Shown one piece after another: positions 32,159-40,521 of a DNA stretch of 64,000 nt. Location of the stretch: the NCBI RefSeq assembly GCF_042650565.1, contig NZ_JBHSBH010000015.1:1-64000 (forward strand), given 5' to 3'. Positions within the stretch are counted from its first letter, which is position 1; each line of letters starts with the position of its first letter. The position numbers and the translations under genes are program-made. The DNA is from Nocardiopsis_B sediminis. GTDB taxonomy: Bacteria; Actinomycetota; Actinomycetes; Streptosporangiales; Streptosporangiaceae. A model generated the notes under the pieces. It saw nothing but the letters and a program-made list of their open reading frames with translations. It did not search any database and had not been told where the DNA came from.

Positions 32159-32253
32159 GGGTCACCTTTCTCCTGGGCCCGCCGTCCCGCACGGCCGGTC
32201 ATCCCAGCAGAGCCTAGCCGCGCCGCCCTTCGACATGCTGTTAACTGGCCAAC

Positions 32254-33336
32254 GTGCGAATCCGACTCTCGGGCACCTCCGGCCCCGCTGGATGGCCCGC
32301 GCCCCGCTGTCGATGCGCGTCGTGCAACCGGGCGGTCGAGAACCGGCGGTTACCGGTGCGCCTCACGGTGGACCAGGCGTTCACCCTCCGAGAACCGGGC
32401 GCGCGCGACACGGCGCCCCCGGCACCCGACGGCTACACCGTCACCGCCACGCCGTACGGCACCCGGGTGGACGGTCCGGATGGCGGACGCCTCCTCTACG
32501 CATGCTCCGAAGCCCCCGCCGACCCTCCGGCCGGCGGCTCCCCGGAGGGGGAGCCGTTCCCGTCGCAGCAGGTGGACGTCGTGATCGTGGATGTGGTCGA
32601 GGCCCCAGAGGCCATCGGGGCGCTGCGCCGGGCGGGCGTGGTCGGCAGGACGACGGTGGTCGTGGCGGTCGGCGGCGACCACCGGGTGCGCTCCCCCGCC
32701 GAGTTCGACCGCCGGGCCCGCCTGTGGGGGGCGTCCGCGCCCTCCGACGGCCACGAGCTGTCGTGCCCGCCGGCGGCCTGGCCGCCCGACCGCGTGGGCG
32801 GGCCGCACCGGGTGCTGATCACCGGCGGCGCCCGCTCCGGCAAGTCGGCGGAGGCGGAGCTGCGGCTCCTCGCCGAGCCCGAGGTCACCTACCTGGCCAC
32901 GGGGCCGCAGCCGGGCGACGACCACGCCTGGGCCGAGCGCGTCGCGGCCCACCGCTCGCGCCGCCCCACGTGGTGGAAGACCCAGGAGACCCTGGACGCC
33001 GCGGCGGTCCTGCGGGACGCGACGGGCGCGGTGCTCTTCGACTGCGTCGGCACCTGGCTGGCCGGGGTGATGGACGCCTGCGGCCTGTGGTCGGACGACC
33101 CGCCCGCCGACTCCCTGGAGACCCTGGCGGCGCGCGAGGCCGAGCTGATCGACGCCTGGCGTCAGTGCCCGGCCCTCCTCGTCGCCGTCACAAATGAGGT
33201 GGGCTCGGGGGTCGTCCCGGCAACGGCGAGCGGGAACCTCTTCCGCGACCGTCTGGGCCGGCTGAACCAGCTCCTCGCCGCGGAATCGGAACAGGTCCTG
33301 CTGGCAGCGGCGGGGCGCATCGTGGACCTCCCGTGA
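32254..33336 (+). CDS. cobU: CobU-type adenosylcobinamide kinase/guanylyltransferase with eroded N-terminal domain
   Basis: A 360-residue protein. Residues about 185-360 are CobU: P-loop LITGGARSGKSAEAELRL, LATGPQPGDD, FDCVGTWLAGVMDA and VTNEVGSGVVPATASG. It phosphorylates adenosylcobinamide and adds GMP in the last steps of cobalamin assembly. The N-terminal 180 residues start MRIRLSGTSGPAGWPAPRCR and resemble the metallo-beta-lactamase-like domain fused to CobU in Streptomyces, but no HxHxDH metal motif remains. GTG 32254 has TTAACT 7 nt upstream, possibly leaderless. A TTA leucine codon lies at 32350-32352. It overlaps cobS by 4 bp. Confidence 0.87.
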   Translation: MRIRLSGTSGPAGWPAPRCRCASCNRAVENRRLPVRLTVDQAFTLREPGARDTAPPAPDGYTVTATPYGTRVDGPDGGRLLYACSEAPADPPAGGSPEGEPFPSQQVDVVIVDVVEAPEAIGALRRAGVVGRTTVVVAVGGDHRVRSPAEFDRRARLWGASAPSDGHELSCPPAAWPPDRVGGPHRVLITGGARSGKSAEAELRLLAEPEVTYLATGPQPGDDHAWAERVAAHRSRRPTWWKTQETLDAAAVLRDATGAVLFDCVGTWLAGVMDACGLWSDDPPADSLETLAAREAELIDAWRQCPALLVAVTNEVGSGVVPATASGNLFRDRLGRLNQLLAAESEQVLLAAAGRIVDLP

Positions 33337-34193
33337 CCGAGCCCGGCACGGGGTCGGGGGGGCGGTGGGGGCGATGGGGGTCGCTGGGACGGATCCGCTG
33401 GGCCTGGTCAGCGCGCGATGCTGCCGATGGCGGGCGGCTGGCGCTGGGGACGCTCACCGTGTTCCCCGTTCGGGTGCAACGCGTCAACCGCACGGCGGCG
33501 GGCTGGGCGATGACGCTGTCCCCGGCAGCGGGGCTGCTCCTGGGCGCGGTGGCGGGCGCGGTGCTGTTCCTCGCAGGGCTGACGTCGATGTCCCCCCTCC
33601 TGGGGGCGGCGCTGGCGATCGGCGCGCTGGCGCTGCTCACCCGCGGCCTCCACCTGGACGGTCTGGCCGATCTCGCCGACGGCTTGGGCAGCGCCCGCCC
33701 GGCGGGCGAGGCACTGGACATCATGAAGAGGTCCGACATCGGCCCCTTCGGCGTTGTCACCCTGGTGATGGTGCTGCTGGTGCAGGTGCTGGCCTTGGGC
33801 GACATCGCGGCGACCTCGTCGGTGGCCGCGGTGGGTGCGGTCGTAGTGGCGACGATGTCGGGCCGCTTGGCGATCACCTGGTCCTGCACTCCCAGGACCC
33901 GACCGGCCAGGGAGGAGGGCCTGGGGGCATTGGTGGTGGGGAGCGTGCCGGTTGGGGCGGCGATCACGACAACGGGCGCGGTCGCTCTGCTCGCCGGGCT
34001 GACGGGGCTGCCCCATAGCGCTGCCTTTGCCCTGTCGTGCGTGGCGGCGGTGGCCGGGGGACAACTCGCGGCGACGGCCCTGCGCTGGCACGCAAAACGC
34101 CGACTGGGAGGTATTACGGGCGACGTCTTGGGAGCCCTTTGCGAGACCGCCACTACGACGCCGCTGGTGATCCTCGCGGCCTTGACGGCCTGA
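33333..34193 (+). CDS. cobS: Adenosylcobinamide-GDP ribazoletransferase (cobalamin synthase)
   Basis: A 286-residue polytopic membrane enzyme joining adenosylcobinamide-GDP to alpha-ribazole. The conserved LTRGLHLDGLADLADGLGSA, followed by EALDIMKRSDIGPFGVV, is diagnostic, with about six hydrophobic helices. GTG 33333 overlaps the cobU stop (GTGA), so the two are translationally coupled. No cobT is present in this window, unlike the M. tuberculosis arrangement of cobT-cobS. Seven bases after the stop a CRISPR-like repeat begins. Confidence 0.93.
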   Translation: MTEPGTGSGGRWGRWGSLGRIRWAWSARDAADGGRLALGTLTVFPVRVQRVNRTAAGWAMTLSPAAGLLLGAVAGAVLFLAGLTSMSPLLGAALAIGALALLTRGLHLDGLADLADGLGSARPAGEALDIMKRSDIGPFGVVTLVMVLLVQVLALGDIAATSSVAAVGAVVVATMSGRLAITWSCTPRTRPAREEGLGALVVGSVPVGAAITTTGAVALLAGLTGLPHSAAFALSCVAAVAGGQLAATALRWHAKRRLGGITGDVLGALCETATTTPLVILAALTA

Positions 34194-34199
34194 GTATCA

Positions 34200-34288
34200 C
34201 GCCCATCCCCGCACGTGCGGGGAGCAATGTTCGTTGCGTAGTGGTGCGATGCGGCATCCGGGTCCATCCCCGCGTCCGCGGGGCGCAG
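34200..34288 (-). CRISPR. Minimal CRISPR fragment: two I-E-type repeats and one 33-bp spacer
   Basis: Repeat B (34261-34288) read on the minus strand is CTGCGCCCCGCGGACGCGGG plus GATGGACC. It differs from the consensus of the 50.4-kb array only in the four central bases. Repeat A (34200-34227) is degenerate, keeping the CCCCGCA/TGCGGGGATGG core. The spacer is 34228-34260 (33 bp, the same length as in the other array). The degenerate copy is at the distal end, so the leader would lie at 34289 and beyond. No cas genes are in the window. Confidence 0.7.
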
Positions 34289-34750
34289 GCTTGTTGGGCT
34301 GGGATGTTACCGGGCCGGAGGGTGGGTTGTTGCAACTTCTTGTTGGCCCGCCGCTGAGGTAGCTTCGCTGCCAGGGCGTAAGGCGGGTTGTTCGTACTGT
34401 TGGGCGGCGCTCACAGAGCGGACGCCATGGCTCCGAATCGGACGATCGTGTCAGGATCATCACATTTCTTCACACGGCCCATCAGCTCACCACCGCGCGG
34501 CCCGCATCCGCCCGGACCGCGCGGGAACTCGCGGCCGTTCCCGGCCAGCGGGGCGTTCGCGGCCCACAGCGAATCGGCTAACCGCGGCCCCACACCCCCG
34601 CCTGTACCGGCGAACGGGCAGGTGAGGGCGCCCCGGTGATCACACACCCCTCCCCGCCTCCCCTACCGCCCATCCCGCAAATAAGCGACGTTCTTCGCGG
34701 TCAGGACATTTCACCCAGCCCCGGTGTGACCCCGGGGTACGGCGCATGCC
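34289..34750. other. Gene-free region between CRISPR fragment and pepA
   Basis: The first 120 bp are unusually AT-rich for this genome (GTTGTTGCAACTTCTTGTTG near 34325) and are a candidate CRISPR leader on the minus strand. The remainder includes a small hairpin CCCCGG-TGTGA-CCGGGG-like structure (34719-34737). Two short frames exist (34388-34639 + and 34411-34647 -), but neither has a ribosome site or a protein-like pattern. Confidence 0.45.
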
Positions 34751-34783
34751 ACGTGCCCGGCGGCACGTCATAAGGACTAGCAT
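34751..34783 (+). promoter_or_regulatory. pepA promoter with inverted-repeat operator
   Basis: TAGCAT (34778-34783) ends 7 nt before GTG 34791, giving a leaderless transcript. An inverted repeat ACGTGCC-CGGC-GGCACGT (34751-34768) covers the expected -35 region, a likely repressor or activator site. Confidence 0.5.
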
Positions 34784-34790
34784 CGGGTTC

Positions 34791-36293
34791 GTGAGCACGT
34801 CGTTGTCAGTCATTACGGAATCCCCCTCTTCGCTCGACGTCGACGCGGTAGTCGTCGGCTACCACTCCGGGGCCGATGGCCCGGAGCCCGCGTCGGGCGC
34901 TCACGAAGTCGATGCCGCTTTCAGCGGCGGCCTCGGCAAGACACTGTCGCTCTTGGGAGCGAGCGGCGCCGCCGAGGAGGTGTACAGCGTTCCCTCACTC
35001 GGTGCCGTCACCGCACCCGTCGTGATCGCGGTCGGCCTCGGGCCGGCCCCCGCCGACGGCGACGCGCTCGATTCCGAGACCCTCTCCCGCGCGGCCGGTT
35101 CCGCGCTGCGTGCGCGCAGCGGCCAGGCCGCCGTCGCACTGGCGCTGCCCGCCTCGGGCCCCGGCGAGGCCGGGGCCGTGGCCCTGGGCGCCCTGCTGGG
35201 CGACTACTCCTTCACCCGCTACCGCACCGACACCGGGCCCGACGAGCCCCTGGAGCGGCTGCTCGTCGTGAGCGCGGCCGGCTCCGCCGCCGCCGAGGTC
35301 GAGCGCGCCGAGGTCCTGGCCGGGTCGGTCGGCCTGGCCCGCGACCTCGTCAACACCTCCCCCGCCGACCTGGTCCCCGAAGACCTCGCCGGCATCGCCG
35401 AGGAGGTCGCCCGCGAGAACGGCCTGAGCATCGAGACCCTCGACGAGCACGCGCTCGCCGAAGGCGGCTACGGCGGCATCCTCGGTGTCGGCCAGGGCTC
35501 GTCCAACGCCCCGCGCCTGGTGCGCCTGGGCTACACCCACCCCGACGCCACCTCCACCGTGGTGTTCGTGGGCAAGGGCATCACGTTCGACTCCGGCGGC
35601 CTGTCCCTGAAGCCCGCCGCCGGCATGGACGCCATGAAGTCCGACATGGGCGGTGCCGCCGCGGTCCTCGCGGCGTTGCAGGCCATCGCCGTGCTGAAGC
35701 CCGCGGTGAACGTGATCGGCTACCTGGCGATCGCCGAGAACATGCCCAGCGGCACCGCGCAGCGGCCCTCTGATGTCCTGACCGTCTACGGCGGCCGGAC
35801 CGTCGAGGTCCTCAACACCGACGCCGAGGGCCGGCTCGTCATGGCCGACGCCCTGGTGCGCGCCCACGAGGACGAGCCCGACCTCATCGTCGACATCGCC
35901 ACCCTCACGGGCGCGCAGAAGGTCGCCCTGGGCAACCGGGTCTTCGCCGTCATGGCCAACGGCGACTCCGTCCGCGAGAGCGTCACCGACGCCGCCGCTG
36001 CCGCAGGCGAGTCCGCCTGGCCCATGCCGCTCCCCGCTGAGCTGCGCAAGGGCCTGGACTCCGCGGTCGCCGACATCGCCAACGTCGCCGGGGAGCGCTG
36101 GGGCGGCATGCTCAGCGCGGGCGTGTTCCTCAAGGAGTTCATCGCCGACGGCGTCGACTGGGCCCACCTTGACATCGCAGGCCCCGCGTTCAATGAGGGC
36201 GGCCCCTACGGCTACACCCCCAAGGGCGGGACCGGGGCGGGCGCCCGCACGCTGGTGCGGATCGCCGAAGCCCACTCCAATGACCGGGGCTGA
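34791..36293 (+). CDS. pepA: Leucyl aminopeptidase (M17)
   Basis: A 500-residue M17 peptidase. The C-terminal catalytic domain carries the two-metal motifs GKGITFDSGGLSLKPAAGMD (Lys and Asp ligands), MKSDMGGAAAV and NTDAEGRLVMADALV. The N-terminal 170 residues are the macro-like domain. It removes N-terminal residues from peptides in the cytoplasm, working as a hexamer in relatives. GTG 34791 is preferred to ATG 34746 because the -10 TAGCAT lies 7 nt upstream. Confidence 0.94.
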   Translation: MSTSLSVITESPSSLDVDAVVVGYHSGADGPEPASGAHEVDAAFSGGLGKTLSLLGASGAAEEVYSVPSLGAVTAPVVIAVGLGPAPADGDALDSETLSRAAGSALRARSGQAAVALALPASGPGEAGAVALGALLGDYSFTRYRTDTGPDEPLERLLVVSAAGSAAAEVERAEVLAGSVGLARDLVNTSPADLVPEDLAGIAEEVARENGLSIETLDEHALAEGGYGGILGVGQGSSNAPRLVRLGYTHPDATSTVVFVGKGITFDSGGLSLKPAAGMDAMKSDMGGAAAVLAALQAIAVLKPAVNVIGYLAIAENMPSGTAQRPSDVLTVYGGRTVEVLNTDAEGRLVMADALVRAHEDEPDLIVDIATLTGAQKVALGNRVFAVMANGDSVRESVTDAAAAAGESAWPMPLPAELRKGLDSAVADIANVAGERWGGMLSAGVFLKEFIADGVDWAHLDIAGPAFNEGGPYGYTPKGGTGAGARTLVRIAEAHSNDRG

Positions 36294-36296
36294 CCG

Positions 36297-36335
36297 GCGC
36301 CGGGCCCGCGCGGGACACGCGCTCGGGCCCGGCGC
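36297..36335 (+). terminator. Terminator of pepA
   Basis: Perfect 12-bp stem (36297-36308 with 36324-36335), 4 bp past the pepA stop. Confidence 0.75.
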
Positions 36336-36395
36336 GGTCGGAACCCTCGAGACAACCAGACGCACACCAACATCCACAGCAAGGAGTGTCCTTCC

Positions 36396-37772
36396 GTGAG
36401 CGAGAGCGGCGGCACCTTCGACCTCATCGTCCTGGGCGGCGGCAGCGGCGGCTACGCGGCGGCGCTGCGCGCGGCCGAGCTGGACATGAGCGTCGCCCTG
36501 ATCGAGAAAGACAAGCTGGGCGGCACCTGCCTGCACTACGGCTGCATCCCCACCAAGGCGCTGCTGCACTCCGCCGAGGTCGCCGACGCCGCCAAGGACA
36601 GCGAGACCTTCGGTGTCAAGGCGTCCTTCGAGGGCATCGACATCGACGGCGTCCACAAGTACAAGGACAAGGTGATCACCGGCCTGCACCGCGGGCTGAC
36701 GGGCCTGATCAAGTCCCGCAAGATCACCGTCATCGAGGGCGAGGGCAAGCTCACGGGGGCCGACGAGGTCACCGTCGACGGCACCGCCTACAAGGGCACC
36801 AACATCCTGCTGGCCACCGGCTCCAAGCCCAAGACACTGGGCCTGGAGATCGACGGCGACAAGGTCATCACCAGCAACGAGGCCCTGCGGATGAACCGCG
36901 TGCCGGAGTCCGTGGTGGTCCTGGGCGGCGGCGTCATCGGCGTGGAGTTCGCCAGCGTGTGGCGGTCCTACGGCGCCGAGGTCACCATCGTCGAGGCGCT
37001 GCCGCACCTGGTACCGGTCGAGGAGGAGTCCAGCTCCAAGCTGCTGGAGCGCGCGTTCCGCAAGCGGGGCATCAAGTACGAGCTGGGCACCCCGTTCGAG
37101 AGCGTCAAGACCACCGACTCCGGCGTCAACGTCACCCTCAAGGGCGGCAAGACGCTGGAGGCCGAGGTCCTGCTCGTGGCCATCGGCCGCGGCCCGGTCT
37201 CGGAGGGGCTGGGCTACGAGGAGGCGGGGATCCGCCTGGACCGCGGGTTCGTCCAGGTCGACGAGAACCTGCACACCGGCGTCGGCAACATCTACGCCGT
37301 GGGCGACCTCATCCCCACCCTCCAGCTCGCGCACGTGGGCTTCGCCGAGGGCATCTTCGTGGCCGAGCGCATCGCGGGCCTCAACCCGCCGGCGATCGAC
37401 TACGACGGTGTGCCGCGCGTGACCTACTCCGAGCCCGAGGTCGCCTCGGTGGGCATCACCTCGGCCGTCGCCAAGGAGCGGGGCTACGACACCGTCGAGA
37501 TGAACTACAACCTCGGCGGCAACGGCAAGAGCCAGATCCTGCAGACCCAGGGCGCCGTGAAGGTCATCGCGCAGAAGGACGGCCCGGTCCTGGGCGTGCA
37601 CATGGTGGGCAGCCGCGTCGGCGAACTCGTCGCCGAGGGGCAGCTCATCTACAACTGGGAGGCGCTGCCCTCGGAGGTCGCGCAGCTCATCCACCCGCAC
37701 CCGACCCAGTCCGAAGCGCTGGGCGAGGCGCACCTCGCCCTCGCGGGCAAGCCGCTGCACGTCCACGACTGA
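36396..37772 (+). CDS. lpdA: Dihydrolipoyl dehydrogenase (E3)
   Basis: A 458-residue flavoprotein disulfide reductase. FAD-binding FDLIVLGGGSGGYAAALRAA, redox-active disulfide GGTCLHYGCIPTKALLHSAE, NAD-binding VVVLGGGVIGVEFASVW, FAD motif IYAVGDLIPTLQLAH and the C-terminal active-site IHPHPTQSEA are all present. It reoxidises dihydrolipoamide on E2 subunits. GTG 36396 follows AAGGAG. It is 71 bp upstream of sucB, separated by a hairpin. Confidence 0.96.
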   Translation: MSESGGTFDLIVLGGGSGGYAAALRAAELDMSVALIEKDKLGGTCLHYGCIPTKALLHSAEVADAAKDSETFGVKASFEGIDIDGVHKYKDKVITGLHRGLTGLIKSRKITVIEGEGKLTGADEVTVDGTAYKGTNILLATGSKPKTLGLEIDGDKVITSNEALRMNRVPESVVVLGGGVIGVEFASVWRSYGAEVTIVEALPHLVPVEEESSSKLLERAFRKRGIKYELGTPFESVKTTDSGVNVTLKGGKTLEAEVLLVAIGRGPVSEGLGYEEAGIRLDRGFVQVDENLHTGVGNIYAVGDLIPTLQLAHVGFAEGIFVAERIAGLNPPAIDYDGVPRVTYSEPEVASVGITSAVAKERGYDTVEMNYNLGGNGKSQILQTQGAVKVIAQKDGPVLGVHMVGSRVGELVAEGQLIYNWEALPSEVAQLIHPHPTQSEALGEAHLALAGKPLHVHD

Positions 37773-37779
37773 CGCACCG

Positions 37780-37805
37780 ACGGGGCGGGCTGGTGCCCGC
37801 CCCGT
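37780..37805 (+). terminator. Hairpin between lpdA and sucB
   Basis: Perfect 11-bp stem (37780-37790 with 37795-37805), loop TGGT, followed by TCTCG. It may be a terminator or a partial attenuator, because the gap to sucB is only 71 bp. Confidence 0.65.
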
Positions 37806-37843
37806 TCTCGTCGCGTTCTCGCACGTCCATCTAAGAGGAACCC

Positions 37844-39262
37844 ATGCCGACTTCCGTTTCCATGCCCGCCCTGGGTGAGAGCGTCACCGAGGGCACCGTC
37901 ACGCAGTGGCTCAAGAAGCAGGGCGACACCGTCGAGGTCGACGAGCCGCTGCTCGAAGTCTCGACCGACAAGGTCGACACCGAGATCCCGTCGCCGGTCG
38001 CGGGGGTGCTGACCCGGATCCTCGTCGACGAGGACGAGACGGTCGAGGTCGGCGCCGAGATCGCGGTGATCGGTGAGGCCGGCGAGGCCCCCGCCGAGGA
38101 GGGCGCGCCCAGCGCCGAGGAGGCCGCCCCGGAGCCCGAACCCGAGGCCGCCGCCCCCGAGCCGGAGCCGGAGCCCGCCCCGGAGCCCGAGCCCGCGAAG
38201 GCCGAGGCCCCCGCTCCCGCCCCGGCCCCTGAGCCCGCGGCGCGCCCCAGCCGCGAGGAGTCCACGCCGCGCGTCGACGTCGAGACCCTGAGCGGCACCG
38301 GCCGCTCCAGCGGGACCGACGCCGTCACCGAGGCCTACGTCACCCCGCTGGTGCGCAAGCTCGCCGCCGAGGAGGGCGTCGACCTGAGCACGGTGCGCGG
38401 CACCGGTGTGGGCGGGCGCATCCGCAAGCAGGACGTGCAGGAGGCCGCCCGCGCCCGCCGCGAGGCGCCCGCCGCCGCTCCGGCCGCCGCTGCCGCCCCC
38501 GCCCGGGCGGCGCGCACGGTGGTCGCCGACACCAAGCTGCGCGGCCGCACCGAGCAGATGTCGCGCCTGCGGCAGTCGATCGCCGACCAGATGGCGGAGT
38601 CGCAGCGGATCTCGGCCGACCTCACTCAGGTCATCGAGGTCGACGTCACCGACATCGCGCGCCTGCGCGGCAAGGCCGCCGCCGACTTCGAGGCCCGCGA
38701 GGGCGTGGAGCTGGGGTTCTTCCCGTTCTTCGCGCTGGCGGCCACCGAGGCGCTGAAGGTCCACCCCAAGCTGAACGCCGTCATCGACAGCTCCAGCTAC
38801 GAGGTGACCTACCACAGCATCGAGAACGTCGGGGTCTCGGTCGACACCGAGCGCGGCCTGCTCGTGCCGGTCGTCAAGGACGCCGGGGACCTCAACCTCG
38901 GCGGGCTCGCGCGCAAGATCGCCGACCTGACCGAGCGCGCCCACACCGGCGGGCTCACCCCCGACGAGCTGAGCGGGGGCACGTTCACGCTGACCGACAC
39001 CGGGCAGGTCGGCGCGCTGTTCGAGACCCCGATCATCAACCAGCCGCAGGTGGCGATCCTGAGCACCGGCGCGGTCGTGAAGCGGCCCGTGGTGGTCGAC
39101 GACCCCGAGCTGGGCGAGGTCATCGCGGTCCGCTCGATGGCCTACCTGGCGCTCACCCACGACCACCGGCTGATCGACAGCGCCGACGCCGCGCGGTTCC
39201 TCCAGAGCGTGCGGGAGCGCCTGGAAGAGGGCGCGTTCGAGGCAGAGCTCGGCCTGGCCTGA
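37844..39262 (+). CDS. sucB: 2-oxoglutarate dehydrogenase E2 (dihydrolipoamide acyltransferase)
   Basis: A 472-residue E2 protein. It has one lipoyl domain (about 1-75, lipoylated Lys in LEVSTDKVDTEIPSP), a long Pro/Glu/Ala linker (about 80-150, EPEPEP repeats), a peripheral-subunit-binding domain (YVTPLVRKLAAEEGVDLSTV; GTGVGGRIRKQDV) and the catalytic core ending in LTHDHRLIDSADAARFL. It could serve 2-oxoglutarate and/or pyruvate dehydrogenase, as in other actinobacteria. LipA/LipB, which make its cofactor, are encoded 1.2-3 kb downstream. ATG 37844 follows AAGAGGAA. Confidence 0.94.
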   Translation: MPTSVSMPALGESVTEGTVTQWLKKQGDTVEVDEPLLEVSTDKVDTEIPSPVAGVLTRILVDEDETVEVGAEIAVIGEAGEAPAEEGAPSAEEAAPEPEPEAAAPEPEPEPAPEPEPAKAEAPAPAPAPEPAARPSREESTPRVDVETLSGTGRSSGTDAVTEAYVTPLVRKLAAEEGVDLSTVRGTGVGGRIRKQDVQEAARARREAPAAAPAAAAAPARAARTVVADTKLRGRTEQMSRLRQSIADQMAESQRISADLTQVIEVDVTDIARLRGKAAADFEAREGVELGFFPFFALAATEALKVHPKLNAVIDSSSYEVTYHSIENVGVSVDTERGLLVPVVKDAGDLNLGGLARKIADLTERAHTGGLTPDELSGGTFTLTDTGQVGALFETPIINQPQVAILSTGAVVKRPVVVDDPELGEVIAVRSMAYLALTHDHRLIDSADAARFLQSVRERLEEGAFEAELGLA

Positions 39263-39601
39263 TCCGGATCCGCCCTGGCCTGGCCATCGGGCGGCGGCAA
39301 CGGCAGCGGGGCGGCATCCGGTCGGATGCCGCCCCGCCTCTTACCCCACCATTCACCATCCCCTGGTGATCCCCATCACCAAAGGTCTGTGGCCGGGGAC
39401 GGCGCGTGCGCCGCCCCCGAGGACCCCTGTTCGTCACAGGGAGTCCCGTGTCCCATACAGAAAGGTAGGCCCCCGAGGTGCTTTCGCGCAGCCTTTTGGC
39501 GCAATCGGGCCGACTTTTCGCGAGCCGGACCGGCACCGGTCGCCTGGCGGTCACGGCGCGGTCGGCGCGTGACCCGGGGGCCCGGGGGTAGGCACAGGGG
39601 C
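39263..39601. other. Intergenic region sucB to TIGR01777 gene
   Basis: It contains the sucB terminator (39306-39337), then a locally AT-richer stretch with an inverted repeat GGTGAT-CCCC-ATCACC (39365-39380) and two CACCAT words just upstream of it, a possible operator. A -10-like TAGGCA (39589-39594) ends 7 nt before the next ATG. Confidence 0.45.
39306..39337 (+). terminator. Terminator of sucB
   Basis: Perfect 14-bp stem (39306-39319 with 39324-39337), loop GGTC, followed by CTCTTA. Confidence 0.8.
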
Positions 39602-40492
39602 ATGCGCATCGCGATCACGGGGGCATCGGGCCTGGTCGGAACCGCTCTGTCCCGCTCACTGACCGAGGACGGCCACGAGGTGCTGCGGCTGGTCCGCCGC
39701 GCGCCGCGGGACCTGGCCGAGGTCCGCTGGGACCCCGCCGGCGGGGGCGTGGACACCGATCGGCTGGCGGGCACCGACGCGGTCGTGCACCTGGCGGGTG
39801 CCCCGCTGGGCCCGGCGCGCTGGACCCCGCGCTACAAGCACCGGATCCGCGAGAGCCGGGTCATGGGGACCCGTGTCCTCGCCGTCGCGCTGGCGGGGAT
39901 GGCGCGGCCGCCGCGGCGGCTGGTGTCGGCCTCGGCCGTGGGCTACTACGGCGACACCGGGCACACCGTGACCGATGAGGACTCGCCGCGCGGCATGGGG
40001 TTCCTCGCCGATCTGGTGGTCGACTGGGAGGGCGCCACGGCGCCCGCCTCCGACGCCGGGATCTCGGTGGCGCACGTGCGCTCCGGTGTGGTCCTGGCGC
40101 GCCGGGGCGGCCTGCTCGGCGCGGTCCTGCCGCTGTTCCGGCTGGGGCTGGGCGCGCGCCTGGGCTCGGGCCGCCAGTACATGAGCTGGATCTCGCTGGC
40201 CGACGAGGTGGGCGCCATCCGCTTCCTGCTGGAGCGCCCGGAGCTGACGGGCCCCTTCGACCTCACCGCCCCCGAGCCGGTGACCAACGCCGACTACACC
40301 GCGGCGCTGGCCCGGGCGGTGCACCGGCCGGCCCCGCTGGCGGTGCCCGGTGTGCTGATGCGGGCGGCGCTGGGGGGGTTCGCCGACGAGGCCGCTCTGG
40401 TCGACCAGCGGGTGGTCCCCAAACGGCTGCTGGAGGCGGGGTATTCCTTCCGCCACCCGGATATCCCCAGTGCCCTATCCGACATCGCCTGA
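39602..40492 (+). CDS. TIGR01777 family NAD-dependent epimerase-like protein
   Basis: A 296-residue short-chain dehydrogenase/epimerase of the SulA/YfcH type. Rossmann motif MRIAITGASGLVGTALSRSL, VVHLAGAPLGPARWTPRYKH, SASAVGYYGDTG with Tyr, and a C-terminal DUF1731 domain (PGVLMRAALGGFADEAALVD; RVVPKRLLEAGYSFRHPD). The reaction is unknown. It matches Rv2216, between the E2 gene and lipB. ATG 39602 lies 7 nt after TAGGCA, so the transcript may be leaderless. Confidence 0.9.
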   Translation: MRIAITGASGLVGTALSRSLTEDGHEVLRLVRRAPRDLAEVRWDPAGGGVDTDRLAGTDAVVHLAGAPLGPARWTPRYKHRIRESRVMGTRVLAVALAGMARPPRRLVSASAVGYYGDTGHTVTDEDSPRGMGFLADLVVDWEGATAPASDAGISVAHVRSGVVLARRGGLLGAVLPLFRLGLGARLGSGRQYMSWISLADEVGAIRFLLERPELTGPFDLTAPEPVTNADYTAALARAVHRPAPLAVPGVLMRAALGGFADEAALVDQRVVPKRLLEAGYSFRHPDIPSALSDIA

Positions 40493-40508
40493 CCGGCGCC
40501 GCACGGCA

Positions 40509-40514
40509 TAAGGT
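40509..40514 (+). promoter_or_regulatory. -10 element for leaderless lipB
   Basis: TAAGGT, 7 nt, then ATG 40522. The spacing matches other leaderless starts in this window. Confidence 0.5.
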
Positions 40515-40521
40515 GGGATGT

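Noticed and set aside
34995..37766. 923-codon antisense frame over pepA and lpdA
   Set aside because: Antisense shadow; the + strand frames encode complete, motif-bearing enzymes.
38130..38240. Repetitive Glu/Pro coding stretch in sucB that looks like a tandem repeat locus
   Set aside because: It is the flexible Pro/Glu/Ala linker normal in E2 proteins.
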